Assembly: GCA_035527895.1 (NCBI GenBank)
Contig: DATKZQ010000081.1
Location: 1 to 64,000, forward strand
Reading direction: 5' to 3'
Length of the DNA: 64,000 nt
Source: JADFWK01 sp035527895
Lineage (GTDB): Bacteria > Desulfobacterota > DSM-4660 > Desulfatiglandales > B25-G16
Position numbers and translations under genes: made by a program. Under the pieces are notes generated by a model. That model saw nothing but the letters and a program-made list of their open reading frames with translations. It did not search any database and had not been told where the DNA came from. This document shows positions 25,205-33,913 of this stretch, one piece after another (positions within the stretch are counted from its first letter, which is position 1; the number at the start of each line of letters is the position of its first letter).

Positions 25205-26767
25205 CTACTTGGCATATTCAATGGCCCTGGTTTCTCGTATTACAGTTACCTTGATCTGTCCCGGATAGGAGAGATCTTTTTCTATCTTCTTCGCTATCTC
25301 TCTGCAAATCATGGTTGACTCATAATCGTCAACCTTATCGCTTTCCACCATTATCCTTAGCTCTCTGCCTGCCTGGATCGCATAAGACTTGTTTACACCT
25401 TTAAAGGATTTGGCTATCGTTTCCATATCTTCCAACCGCTTCACATATGACTCGAACATCTCTCTCCTGGCACCGGGCCGCGCACCGGAAAGAGTGTCAG
25501 CAGCCTGAAGCAGCACATCCATTACGGAAGACGTTTGAATATCCTCGTGATGAGCTGCTATAGCATGTACTACCTCATCAGGTTCACCATACTTCTTAGC
25601 AAGGTCAGCGCCTATCGTTGCATGGGCCCCCTCAATTTCATGGTCTACTGCCTTACCAATATCGTGCAGAAGTCCGATCCGCTTAGCGAATTTTCCATCC
25701 AGCCGTAATTCCGCTGCCATAATGCCGCACAAGAAGGCAACTTCAAGAGAGTGCTGAAGGACATTCTGCGCATAACTTGATCTATATCTCAACCGACCAA
25801 TCAGCTTTATCAGTTCGGGATGTAGACCGTGAATCCCAATATCAAACGTGGCCTGTTCACCGGCCTCCTTAATGCTCGCCTCAATCTCCCTGGTCGCTCT
25901 CTCCACGACCTCTTCAATGCGGGCTGGGTGAATCCTGCCATCTTCAATCAATCTCTCGAGCGCTATCTTAGCTACCTGTCTGCGCACCGGATTAAAGCCT
26001 GACAGCACCACAGCCTCCGGTGTATCATCAATAATGAGGTCGATTCCTGTTGCTGCTTCAAGGGCCCGTATATTCCTGCCTTCTCTGCCGATAATCCTCC
26101 CCTTCATTTCATCATTTGGTAAGTTCACTACGGATACGCTCTCCTCGGTAACATATTCACCGGCATACCGTTTAATAGCCAAGACCAAAATCTCTTGCGC
26201 CTTCCTATTCGATATTTCTCGAGTTTCGGTCTCTATCTTCTTTATGAGTTTGGATGCCTCATGGCGCGCCTCAGATTCCATAGAGGAAACAAGCATCTCT
26301 TTAGCTTCCGCTGCCGAAATCCCGGCAACCCTTTCCAGTTTTCGCCTTTCATCCTCTATGAGACCGCCGAGTTCGTCTTCCGTTTTCTTTAACTCGCTCT
26401 GGCGCTGCGCTAAGCTTGCCTCGGTTTTGGCGTTAGCGCCCTCCCTCTGCTCCAGTTGCTCCGTCTTCTTATCCAGCGTTTCTTCCTTTTGAAACAGTCT
26501 TTTCTCTTGGCTTTGCAGTTCCTTTCGTCGAGACCGTGTCTCCTCCTCGAACTCGATCTTCACCTGATACAGTTTATCTTTGGCCTGAAGCTGGGCCTCC
26601 CTCCTGATTGTTTCCGCCTGCTTGCTTGCCTCAAGAATAACCTTTCTCGAATACTCCTCCGCAGAGTCAAGCTTGCTTTCCACCATTTTCTTGCGAACGA
26701 TGATACCAATCACCGCTCCTGCTAGGACACCTGCCAGCGCAATAATAACAAACTGAGTGATCATCAT
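25205..26767 (-). CDS. rny: Ribonuclease Y
   Basis: 520 residues. There is an N-terminal membrane anchor (FVIIALAGVLAGAVIGIIV), a long coiled coil (about 35-200) and a KH domain with GRIIGREGRNIRALEAATG. An HD domain follows with GLLHDIGKA and AIAAHHED. It is a membrane-bound endonuclease that starts mRNA decay. Two adjacent ATGs at the start leave a one-residue ambiguity. It lies downstream of zapB-zapA and the candidate 6S RNA on the same strand. Confidence 0.97.
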   Translation of the reverse strand: MMITQFVIIALAGVLAGAVIGIIVRKKMVESKLDSAEEYSRKVILEASKQAETIRREAQLQAKDKLYQVKIEFEEETRSRRKELQSQEKRLFQKEETLDKKTEQLEQREGANAKTEASLAQRQSELKKTEDELGGLIEDERRKLERVAGISAAEAKEMLVSSMESEARHEASKLIKKIETETREISNRKAQEILVLAIKRYAGEYVTEESVSVVNLPNDEMKGRIIGREGRNIRALEAATGIDLIIDDTPEAVVLSGFNPVRRQVAKIALERLIEDGRIHPARIEEVVERATREIEASIKEAGEQATFDIGIHGLHPELIKLIGRLRYRSSYAQNVLQHSLEVAFLCGIMAAELRLDGKFAKRIGLLHDIGKAVDHEIEGAHATIGADLAKKYGEPDEVVHAIAAHHEDIQTSSVMDVLLQAADTLSGARPGARREMFESYVKRLEDMETIAKSFKGVNKSYAIQAGRELRIMVESDKVDDYESTMICREIAKKIEKDLSYPGQIKVTVIRETRAIEYAK

Positions 26768-27060
26768 GGTTACATCACCGCCCTTTGTTTTAGAGGTTGT
26801 GCTTGGGGAAAAAGAGGGGTTGATTGTGGCTCAGTGGAATGATAGGCAGGTGATGCTATGAGCAGGGAAAAAAGACAAAGAACTAACTATTCACACTAAA
26901 AACCCATGACATACAATTCTCTTATACAGCATACGCTCTCTTCCCTGTACGTTGATTCACCCTCACCTCGCTGTCACCGAAGATCGGGCATGTTTGCCTG
27001 TTTATTATAGGTTAAGCAGCAAAGCGCTCCTTAGCCCAATACTATCAGTCCACTTTTTGC

Positions 27061-27185
27061 GTTCCCCCGCAATCGTGCCGTGCCGGCAACCCTTTTTGAA
27101 CCTAATACTCATAAGGTGGGCGTTCCGTTACCCCGTTAGGTCTCTTTGGCTTTCTCAAAAGAAACACACAGAGGCAAGGGGGAAC
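27061..27185 (-). ncRNA. ssrS: Candidate 6S RNA (SsrS)
   Basis: On the minus strand, just downstream of zapA, GTTCCCCC (27185-27178) pairs with GGGGGAAC (27068-27061), closing a ~125-base unit. Inside, ACCTAA pairs with TTAGGT to form an apical stem, and a TTTCT-AGAAA hairpin lies in the 5' half. The 3' half reads CACCTT, then GGTTCAA, GGGTT and CGGCACGGC. These follow the order of the E. coli 6S elements CACCTTGAACC, GGGTTCAAGGGTT and GCGGCGGC. The zapA-ssrS order is conserved in many proteobacteria. The exact ends and the bubble were not modelled, and the core is shorter than the usual ~180 bases. Confidence 0.5.
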
Positions 27186-27249
27186 TCCCTTTCACTATGC
27201 TGTTGGATCAAAAGCGTCCCATCAATCACGAGCACAGCAGGGGAACGAT

Positions 27250-27531
27250 TCAGCCTAATACCAAATCCAGGTTCTGTATCAACCTCTTCGACCTGTCGTT
27301 AATCTCGGCTAGTAAATCCTCCTTTTCCTTTAACAGCTGAAAGTAATCGCCTGCAATATTAAGGGCAGCCAGAATAGCTGTCTTATCGTCTGATATTCCC
27401 TTTGCAGAATCACTAACCTCTTTCAGCTTTTGGTCAACGTATGCAGCCACTTGTAATATTTGCTCTCTATCATCGCTGCCTTTTACAGCGAATTCCCTGT
27501 TCTGTATTTTGATTTTAACCGTTGCTGTCAT
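27250..27531 (-). CDS. zapA: Cell division protein ZapA
   Basis: 93 residues from ATG 27531; an in-frame TTG 27549 directly after the zapB stop is an alternative start. The small head MTATVKIKIQNREFAVKG is followed by VAAYVDQKLKEV and a helix with ILAALNIAGDYFQL leading into a C-terminal coiled coil, the standard ZapA layout. It bundles FtsZ filaments and links to ZapB. It is in an operon with zapB (minus strand), with the candidate 6S RNA downstream. Confidence 0.9.
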   Translation of the reverse strand: MTATVKIKIQNREFAVKGSDDREQILQVAAYVDQKLKEVSDSAKGISDDKTAILAALNIAGDYFQLLKEKEDLLAEINDRSKRLIQNLDLVLG

Positions 27532-27549
27532 GGGGTTTATCGACCACAA

Positions 27550-27783
27550 TCACGCTTCACATTCCGTGATCTTCTCCAAAAGGCTTGCTATTCTCTTTTG
27601 AACCACGTCTCTGTCAGCCCTGAGCGTATCGATCTGGCTCCTTAATGTACCCAGCTCTTCTTGTTGGGTTCTCACCTTTCGTTCTAACATCATCTTCTGC
27701 TCGTTAAGGGAACTGACGGCCGAGATGAGTGATTCTACCTTCTGTTCTAACAGCTCAAACTGTTCTATTTCCTTTAGCCCCAT
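27550..27783 (-). CDS. zapB: Cell division protein ZapB
   Basis: 77 residues, nearly all one coiled coil (EIEQFELLEQKVESLISAVSSLNEQ... SLLEKITECEA), the size and character of ZapB. ZapB links ZapA at the Z-ring to the nucleoid terminus in E. coli. It stands immediately upstream of zapA, which supports the call since coiled coils alone are weak evidence. Confidence 0.75.
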   Translation of the reverse strand: MGLKEIEQFELLEQKVESLISAVSSLNEQKMMLERKVRTQQEELGTLRSQIDTLRADRDVVQKRIASLLEKITECEA

Positions 27784-28064
27784 ACAGACCTTATACTGCC
27801 CGACACGCTCAGTATATCCTTTTCAGAGTGAAAGTCAAGTTTTAAGAAGATTCGCGGTTTCTTGTCGCCGGACCGTGTCAACCACCCTCAGGTGAAACCT
27901 GACCCAGGCCTCTCCCCGTGTCACCGCGGCGAAATGCCCGGGCGGGATTTGCAACAGCCAAAGCAACGAAACTCGTCGTTGAGGTCATCAAAGCAGCCGT
28001 GGAGAATCCTACAAGGGAACAGGTGTGAGGTGCTGCGAGGGAGGGTTTACGGGCCGGTCTTCGA

Positions 28065-28229
28065 TCAAATAAGCCTCAGAAACCGAAGGATAAAGAAGAG
28101 GATTCCCACGACCAGACAGAAGATCGAACAGATCTGGGCGATGAAAAAGAGATAAAAGAGTCTCTTTCTGGTATCCCTGTCTCTCTGAAAAGCACTGTTT
28201 CTTCTGTTCATCTCGAGCCTTAGAGTCAT
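28065..28229 (-). CDS. Possible small single-span membrane protein
   Basis: The minus-strand frame from ATG 28229 encodes 54 residues. A basic N-terminal part (MTLRLEMNRRNSAFQRDRDTRKR) is followed by one hydrophobic helix (LFYLFFIAQICSIFCLVVGI, then LFFIL) and a short RFLRLI tail. The layout is that of a small inner-membrane protein with a positive-inside N-terminus. A second ATG at 28211 is preceded by AAGG and may be the start. No family is recognised. It sits alone between zapB and the V-ATPase operon, so support is limited to composition. Confidence 0.4.
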   Translation of the reverse strand: MTLRLEMNRRNSAFQRDRDTRKRLFYLFFIAQICSIFCLVVGILFFILRFLRLI

Positions 28230-28347
28230 GGCAGGTCGTTCACCTTTTTGTTTGAATCACGCATAAGGTCTTGGCGTAACCGTTAAGCTTTTGGCACACG
28301 ACCCTGGCACTTCGCTTCAGGGTTATAAATGAAAGAAACGGGATGGT

Positions 28348-28629
28348 GAGCATGGAGATGTCTTTTTTTGACTGTGCCCCTGGCCCAGACCTGGCTCATA
28401 CGGCATGAGTAAGGAGAGCATTGATGTGAAATACTCTCGTATCCATACAAAACTCCTGAAGCTGAGCGCCAGGGCAGGCCTCTCATCGTTCAAAGGAGTG
28501 GGCGTTTCAAAACGGCGTACACAGGCTGGTACATTAGTGCTAAGGCTTATGGGGCGGTGCGTCGGTTTGAAACGGCCCTGTATGGGGCCTTGTTGTGAGG
28601 GCATAGCAAAAAAAGATATCTCCATGCTC
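28348..28629. mobile_element. Foldback/MITE-like element, copy 1
   Basis: 23-bp terminal inverted repeats, 28348-28370 (GAGCATGGAGATGTC then T7-G) and 28607-28629 (C-A7 then GATATCTCCATGCTC). They pair except for one G-T position. The 282-bp unit carries no transposase. The same T7/A7 arms, with the same G-T position, bound 48442-49000, but the outermost bases differ between the two copies while matching within each. A plus-strand open frame inside (28405-28635) resembles no protein. Confidence 0.65.
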
Positions 28630-28709
28630 TTTTGAATCGCTAGTTTCTTAGGAGGTTCTTAAAAAATGATGGCTTGAGAAAGAAACAAACATATCTGTTG
28701 GCGGTGAGC

Positions 28710-29351
28710 TTACTTGCGTGCTTCAAGGGATGCCTTAATCTTCTTTAGTCGCATGAAACTTTCCCTCTCGATCTCTTCCATCCTCATTTCTATATGCTTA
28801 ATCGTTGCCTTGAGCCGGGGGATAACGATGTATTCCAGCGCATTAACCCTTCTCTTTGTCTTTTCTACCTCTTCGGCAATCCTCCTGACCGACTCTTCAA
28901 CCTCCGCCAGCCTTACAATGACTGAGAGGGATTCCTCAAAGCTCTTGGCAGCATCATCGAGTTTTGCAGTGGTGCTCAAAAAGCCATACCCCCGCTCGTT
29001 TATCTTCCTGACCGGGTTTTCAATGCTCATAATGGGCACTAACACACCCATTATGTTTTTGGTTGTAAAACCGAGATCGATATCTCGTAAGGTTATCTCG
29101 CTTATCTGTTGCATTTCCCGAGATCCAAGCAAGATCTCAGCCATCAACAGATTACGAAAGGCGGTCTGCAGGTTTACCTCCACCTCCTTTCTCGCGTCTT
29201 TATACTCTTTGATTACCACCATGAATTCGGAGACTAGTGCATCTCGCTTTTCCTTTAACAGTTTATGCCCCTTATCAGCAAGCTTAACCCTTCTTTTGAG
29301 CTTCAAGAGCTCCATCCTTGTGGGCTTAACGTTCTGTAGGATTTCTGCCAT
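28710..29351 (-). CDS. atpD: V/A-type ATP synthase subunit D
   Basis: 213 residues. The long antiparallel coiled coil has the family hallmarks: PTRMELLKLKRRVKLADKGHKLLKEKRDALV at the N-terminus, then VEESVRRIAEEVEKTKRRVNALEYIVIPRL. Subunit D is the central rotor shaft inside the A3B3 head. It is the last gene of atpHIKECFABD, three bases after atpB. Symbols follow V-type nomenclature, not F-type. Confidence 0.95.
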   Translation of the reverse strand: MAEILQNVKPTRMELLKLKRRVKLADKGHKLLKEKRDALVSEFMVVIKEYKDARKEVEVNLQTAFRNLLMAEILLGSREMQQISEITLRDIDLGFTTKNIMGVLVPIMSIENPVRKINERGYGFLSTTAKLDDAAKSFEESLSVIVRLAEVEESVRRIAEEVEKTKRRVNALEYIVIPRLKATIKHIEMRMEEIERESFMRLKKIKASLEARK

Positions 29352-29354
29352 GCC

Positions 29355-30773
29355 TTACGCTCCTACCTCCACCGGAGAAGCCTTTTTGTAATACTGTTTA
29401 ACGTATTTTTCATCGATCCTCTTGAGTTCTCCCTCGGGAAGAACTCCGAGCAATTCCCACCCGAGGCTCAGCGTCTGCTCAATCGTTCTGTTTTCATCTA
29501 CCCCCTGAGTGACGAACCGCTCTTCAAAAATCTCCGCAAACTTCAGGTTGAGGCGATCTCTTTCGCTCAACGCCTCCTCTCCGACGACCGCAACAAGGCT
29601 CCTCACATCCCTGCCCTCGGCATAGGCTGAATAACACTGATCGGAAACCCCTAAGTGATCTGCCCGTGTTCTACCTTCACCGATCCCCTCGTTCATGAGT
29701 CTGGAAAGGCTGGGCAAGACATCCACCGGCGGATACACTCCCTTCCGGTGCAGTTCACGAGAGAGAACGAATTGTCCCTCGGTGATATATCCGGTGAGGT
29801 CTGGCACGGGATGGGTGATATCGTCATCCGGCATGGAGAGAATGGGCATCTGCGTGATAGAACCCTTCTTTCCGGTAATCCTCCCGGCCCTCTCATAGAT
29901 AGTCGATAAATCGGTATACATATAACCCGGATACCCCCGCCTTCCCGGGACCTCTTCCCGCGCCGCGGAGATCTCTCGCAGGGCCTCGCAGTAATTGGTC
30001 ATATCAGTAACTATAACCAGCACATGGGTATCGTAGCTGAAAGCTAAGAACTCCGCTGTGGTGAGTGCCATCCTGGGCGTGATAATCCTCTCTATGGCCG
30101 GGTCATCTGCAAGGTTGATAAACGAAACAATCCGCTCCAGCGCCCCGGTAGATTCAAAGCTATTCATGAAGAAATTTGCCTCTTCATGGGTGATGCCCAT
30201 GGCGGCAAAAATAACACTAAAGGGTTCTTCCGAACCCAAAACAGTGGCCTGCCGTGCTATCTGGGCAGCGAGCTCATTGTGGGGCAATCCGGACCCTGAA
30301 AAGATCGGGAGTTTCTGTCCTCTCACCAAGGTATTCATTCCGTCAATGGTGGAGATACCGGTTTGAATGAATTCGTTCGGGTATGCCCGGGCCGTTGGGT
30401 TTATGGCGGCACCGATTATGGGCGTTCGAATCTCCGGAATGATCTCCGGACCTCCATCAATGGGTCTGCCCAGACCGTCAAAGGACCTTCCGAGCATCTC
30501 CTTGGACAGGGAGATCCTCATGATGTCTCCGGAGAATCTTACTCTTGTCTGATCCGTGTCAAGTCCTCTTGTGCCTTCAAATACCTGGACAATGGCCACA
30601 TTCTCCTGGGATTCCAAGACCTGACCCATGCGGTTTTCGCCTTCAGGGGTTCGGATATACACAACCTCTCCATACGCTACCTCTTCCACGCCCTCCACGA
30701 TCATGAGAGGCCCTGCTACCTGCGTTACTGACCGGTACTCTCTCGATTTTATGTCCGTTGCTTTTTCTGTCAT
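29355..30773 (-). CDS. atpB: V/A-type ATP synthase subunit B
   Basis: 472 residues. This is the non-catalytic nucleotide-site subunit. The P-loop position reads IFSGSGLPHNELAAQI instead of GxxxxGKT, as expected for B. Other landmarks are GRSFDGLGRPIDGGPEI, SYDTHVLVIVTDMTNYCEALREIS and ITHPVPDLTGYITEGQ. It alternates with A in the hexameric head. It overlaps the atpA end by 4 bases. Confidence 0.97.
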   Translation of the reverse strand: MTEKATDIKSREYRSVTQVAGPLMIVEGVEEVAYGEVVYIRTPEGENRMGQVLESQENVAIVQVFEGTRGLDTDQTRVRFSGDIMRISLSKEMLGRSFDGLGRPIDGGPEIIPEIRTPIIGAAINPTARAYPNEFIQTGISTIDGMNTLVRGQKLPIFSGSGLPHNELAAQIARQATVLGSEEPFSVIFAAMGITHEEANFFMNSFESTGALERIVSFINLADDPAIERIITPRMALTTAEFLAFSYDTHVLVIVTDMTNYCEALREISAAREEVPGRRGYPGYMYTDLSTIYERAGRITGKKGSITQMPILSMPDDDITHPVPDLTGYITEGQFVLSRELHRKGVYPPVDVLPSLSRLMNEGIGEGRTRADHLGVSDQCYSAYAEGRDVRSLVAVVGEEALSERDRLNLKFAEIFEERFVTQGVDENRTIEQTLSLGWELLGVLPEGELKRIDEKYVKQYYKKASPVEVGA

Positions 30774-32539
30774 TTTTGATTCCTCAAGGCTTCAAATTCA
30801 CGTTCGATAGATTGTACCAATCCCTCATATCTCTTCGGGAAATCCGGGTTCGGCGTATATTTCATTCGAGCTATTTCATCCTTTACCTTCACCGCCGCTA
30901 TCCTGCCCGCTCCAACGCCCGACTCGATCGCCTTGTTGACCTCTTGATAGAATCTCCAAATGATTTTAAGCATGAGAAATTGTTTCTCCTTTGAGCAATA
31001 GGAATCTATTTCGTGGTAGGCATGCTGTTGCAGGTAATCCTCTCTGATCATACGCGCTACCTCCAAGAGGGCCCTGTCCGACTCCGGCAAAGCGTCCTGG
31101 CCAACCAGCTGTACAATCTCCTGAAGCTCCGCCTCCTTTTCCAGTAGCGCCATCATCTCTCCTCGGAGGATCTGGAATTCCTTGTCCACGTTTTGATCAA
31201 ACCACGGTTTTACGAAATCCAAATAGAGCGAATAGCTTGTGAGCCAATTGATGGCAGGAAAATGTCTTCTGTCTGCAAGGTTGGTGTCCAATGCCCAGAA
31301 GGAGCTTACCACCCTCAAGGTATTCTGAGAAACAGGTTCGGAAAAATCGCCTCCCGGCGGCGATACCGCCCCGATAATCGAAACCGAACCAAACCTCTCG
31401 TCGCGCCCCAAGGTCCTTACCCGGCCTGCCCTTTCGTAGAAATCGGCAAGCCTTGTGCCCAGATATGCTGGGAATCCCTCTTCACCAGGCATCTCCTCCA
31501 GCCTTCCCGAGATCTCTCTTAATGCCTCGGCCCACCGCGATGTTGAGTCGGCCATCAAGGCCACATCATATCCCATGTCCCGGTAATACTCGGCAATGGT
31601 AACACCTGTGTAGATCGAGGCCTCTCGAGCTGCAACCGGCATATTGGATGTGTTGGCTATCAAGGTGGACCGCTCCATGAGTTTCTCCCCGGTATTGGGG
31701 TCGTCCAATTCGGGAAAGGTGAGCAAGACCTCTGTCATCTCGTTGCCTCTTTCCCCGCAGCCTACGTATACAACCACCTGGGAATCAGCCCATTTGGCCA
31801 ACTGGTGTTGGCTCACTGTTTTGCCAGTACCAAAGCCTCCCGGAATTGCAGCCGTCCCCCCTTTTGCTATAGGAAAGAACGTATCATAAATCCTTTGGCC
31901 TGTAAACAAGGGGACCTCAGGATCAAGTTTTTTTATGAGGGGTCTTCCGATCCGGACCGGCCATTTCTGTTTCATGGTTAGCTCGACCTTTTGTCCATCC
32001 CTGTCGAGGACAGCTACGACGTCATCGACCGTGAAACTTCCGCTCTTGATCTCGACCACCTTTCCCCGCATCCGTGGAGGGACCATGATTTTGTGCTTAA
32101 TGACCTTTGACTCTTGAACCTCGCCGAGAAAGTCGCCCTCTTCGACCTCGTCACCCTTTTTCACGGTTGGCGTGAAGTCCCATTTTTTTTCGGGATCCAG
32201 GCCGGGAACATTAACGCCTCGGGGAATATAGTCACCTGCCTGATTCTTGATTGCAAGCAACGGTCGCTGTATCCCATCATAGAAATTGGTAATGATCCCC
32301 GGGCCCAGCTCAACTGACAAGGGAGCCCCTGTTCTCATGACCTCCTCTCCCGGTTTGAGCCCAGTGGTGTCCTCGTAAACCTGCACGTAAGCCAAGTCCT
32401 GTATGAGCTTTATCGTCTCCCCCATGAGCCCTTCCTGCCCCACCCTTACAACCTCATACATCTCACAGCCTTTCATGTCTTTGGCTATTACGAGCGGGCC
32501 AGCAATGCTCTTTATCTTTCCTGCCTTGAAATCCGCCAT
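30770..32539 (-). CDS. atpA: V/A-type ATP synthase catalytic subunit A
   Basis: 589 residues. The Walker A is GGFGTGKTVSQHQLAKW. The catalytic-Glu segment is GCGERGNEMTEV, and ADSTSRWAEALREISGRLEEMPGEEG is diagnostic of the subunit. The non-homologous insertion typical of V/A-type A subunits is present (about residues 120-200). It couples ATP hydrolysis or synthesis to ion movement. It follows atpF by 10 bases and overlaps atpB by 4. Confidence 0.98.
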   Translation of the reverse strand: MADFKAGKIKSIAGPLVIAKDMKGCEMYEVVRVGQEGLMGETIKLIQDLAYVQVYEDTTGLKPGEEVMRTGAPLSVELGPGIITNFYDGIQRPLLAIKNQAGDYIPRGVNVPGLDPEKKWDFTPTVKKGDEVEEGDFLGEVQESKVIKHKIMVPPRMRGKVVEIKSGSFTVDDVVAVLDRDGQKVELTMKQKWPVRIGRPLIKKLDPEVPLFTGQRIYDTFFPIAKGGTAAIPGGFGTGKTVSQHQLAKWADSQVVVYVGCGERGNEMTEVLLTFPELDDPNTGEKLMERSTLIANTSNMPVAAREASIYTGVTIAEYYRDMGYDVALMADSTSRWAEALREISGRLEEMPGEEGFPAYLGTRLADFYERAGRVRTLGRDERFGSVSIIGAVSPPGGDFSEPVSQNTLRVVSSFWALDTNLADRRHFPAINWLTSYSLYLDFVKPWFDQNVDKEFQILRGEMMALLEKEAELQEIVQLVGQDALPESDRALLEVARMIREDYLQQHAYHEIDSYCSKEKQFLMLKIIWRFYQEVNKAIESGVGAGRIAAVKVKDEIARMKYTPNPDFPKRYEGLVQSIEREFEALRNQK

Positions 32540-32549
32540 GTTTTCCTCA

Positions 32550-32873
32550 CTATGCTATTTCGAATCCAACCGTTCGTTTAATGAGCCCCCGCATGGGGTC
32601 AGTTTTGCCCACCAATGGACCCCCACTATCCGGAATCTCTAAGATAATTGGCATGATGCCCTTTCGGAACCTACTTACCTCGTCCAGGGCACTCCTTATC
32701 TCAGTGGCTGCCTTCTCGGTAATCAGTATAATCCCGATGTTGCCATTGAATAGGCTCCTCAGCGCCTCCCTGACATCCCTCGTTTTGAGTTCATCTATCA
32801 GGAAGGTTTGCTTAACGCCTGCAAGTTTAAACCCATAGGCGGCGTGTCTGTCTCCTATCAGGGCGATTTCCAT
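32550..32873 (-). CDS. atpF: V/A-type ATP synthase subunit F
   Basis: 107 residues with the Rossmann-like fold of subunit F: MEIALIGDRHAAYGFKLAGV, then IGIILITEKAATEIRSALDE and a terminal PIILEIPDSGGP. It binds the D shaft and modulates the motor. Its ATG overlaps the atpC stop by one base, so translation is coupled. Confidence 0.93.
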   Translation of the reverse strand: MEIALIGDRHAAYGFKLAGVKQTFLIDELKTRDVREALRSLFNGNIGIILITEKAATEIRSALDEVSRFRKGIMPIILEIPDSGGPLVGKTDPMRGLIKRTVGFEIA

Positions 32874-33913
32874 TATTTCCTCGTTACTGCTTCTCTGACC
32901 TCTTCTCTGCTCAGCTCAACCTCTGTGCTCCTCGCCAGAGCCAAGAGGTTCCTCACCTCCGTCTCCTTTGAAACAAGAAACCCAATGAGGGGCCCGGGGC
33001 CAAACGGCCGCTTCTTTCTGATATCCTCCCCCCTTGCGAGCACGGCACCATCGAGCACCTCTTCAAAGGCCAGAATGGACCCGGTGCTCTCGTGCTCAGA
33101 CTGACAAGAAGCGAGGGATTCAAAATACGGTGTGCCCTCCAGAACGGGCAGAAGGCCCGCGATATCCTCCTCATCGAAGGCCACCAGGAGTTCGTCGAGG
33201 ATCTTGCACTCGGGTATCAAACAGGGCTCAATCTCCTCTCGAAGGAGGCCACCATGTTTTGCCCTCAGAATAACCTTCAGATTGTGGGTCTCCACGCAGA
33301 CCTCTAAGAATTCCCTGAACCCCTTACTGACTCTCAGCTTCAGAACCTTAAGCCATAGATCCTCCCAAAAGGCCTTATCCAGCAAGGACTCCAAAAAGAA
33401 CAGATTGTTGGTCTCAGAATACCGGGCCAGGCCTTGGCTGAGCGAACGATATGGCGTTCTTGTTAAGAGGGCCACAAGATCCTCCATGCCCTCCGCATCG
33501 ACAATGGTTCTGAGAAAGGTGATATCCAGTTCGCCACCTTCCACAAAGGAAGCTAGGATGTCCTCTTTCTTTGCCCCGCTATGCATTCCCCGGATTGCCG
33601 TTCTTAGATTGATAACGTCCCATTTTCGAAGCAAATACTCTCTTATCGGCCAGGCCCCTTTTGGGATGATCTTAGAAATCTCCTTTCCGACGGCAGAGAA
33701 CTCGGCCAGGATCGACTTTTCCAGTTCTTTGGCATCACTGACTGCACCTTCCGAGAGATAAGGAAAATAATCGGTTGCCTCCAAAAGTGAGGCAATCTCT
33801 CCTGGCGAGGCGCACCCCCAGAGATCATCCCATCGCCCCTGAGAGATGAACTTTCCCTCCTTTGCCATCACGGTGGCATTCACATAAAGGTATGAGAGGA
33901 CATCTCTCATCAT
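32873..33913 (-). CDS. atpC: V/A-type ATP synthase subunit C
   Basis: 346 residues, mostly helical. YLYVNATVMAKEGKFIS and KKRPFGPGPLIGFLVSKETEVRNLLALARS at the C-terminus are the typical V-ATPase subunit C/d features. It is the funnel that seats the D-F shaft on the proteolipid ring. It overlaps atpE by 4 bases and atpF by one. Confidence 0.93.
   Translation of the reverse strand: MMRDVLSYLYVNATVMAKEGKFISQGRWDDLWGCASPGEIASLLEATDYFPYLSEGAVSDAKELEKSILAEFSAVGKEISKIIPKGAWPIREYLLRKWDVINLRTAIRGMHSGAKKEDILASFVEGGELDITFLRTIVDAEGMEDLVALLTRTPYRSLSQGLARYSETNNLFFLESLLDKAFWEDLWLKVLKLRVSKGFREFLEVCVETHNLKVILRAKHGGLLREEIEPCLIPECKILDELLVAFDEEDIAGLLPVLEGTPYFESLASCQSEHESTGSILAFEEVLDGAVLARGEDIRKKRPFGPGPLIGFLVSKETEVRNLLALARSTEVELSREEVREAVTRK

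Noticed and set aside
27862..28155. 97-codon plus-strand frame
   Set aside because: It is antisense to the more convincing small membrane-protein frame and has a proline/arginine-rich, shadow-like composition.
28405..28635. 76-codon frame inside foldback copy 1
   Set aside because: Its end is encoded by the terminal inverted repeat, it has no counterpart in copy 2 and its composition is not protein-like.
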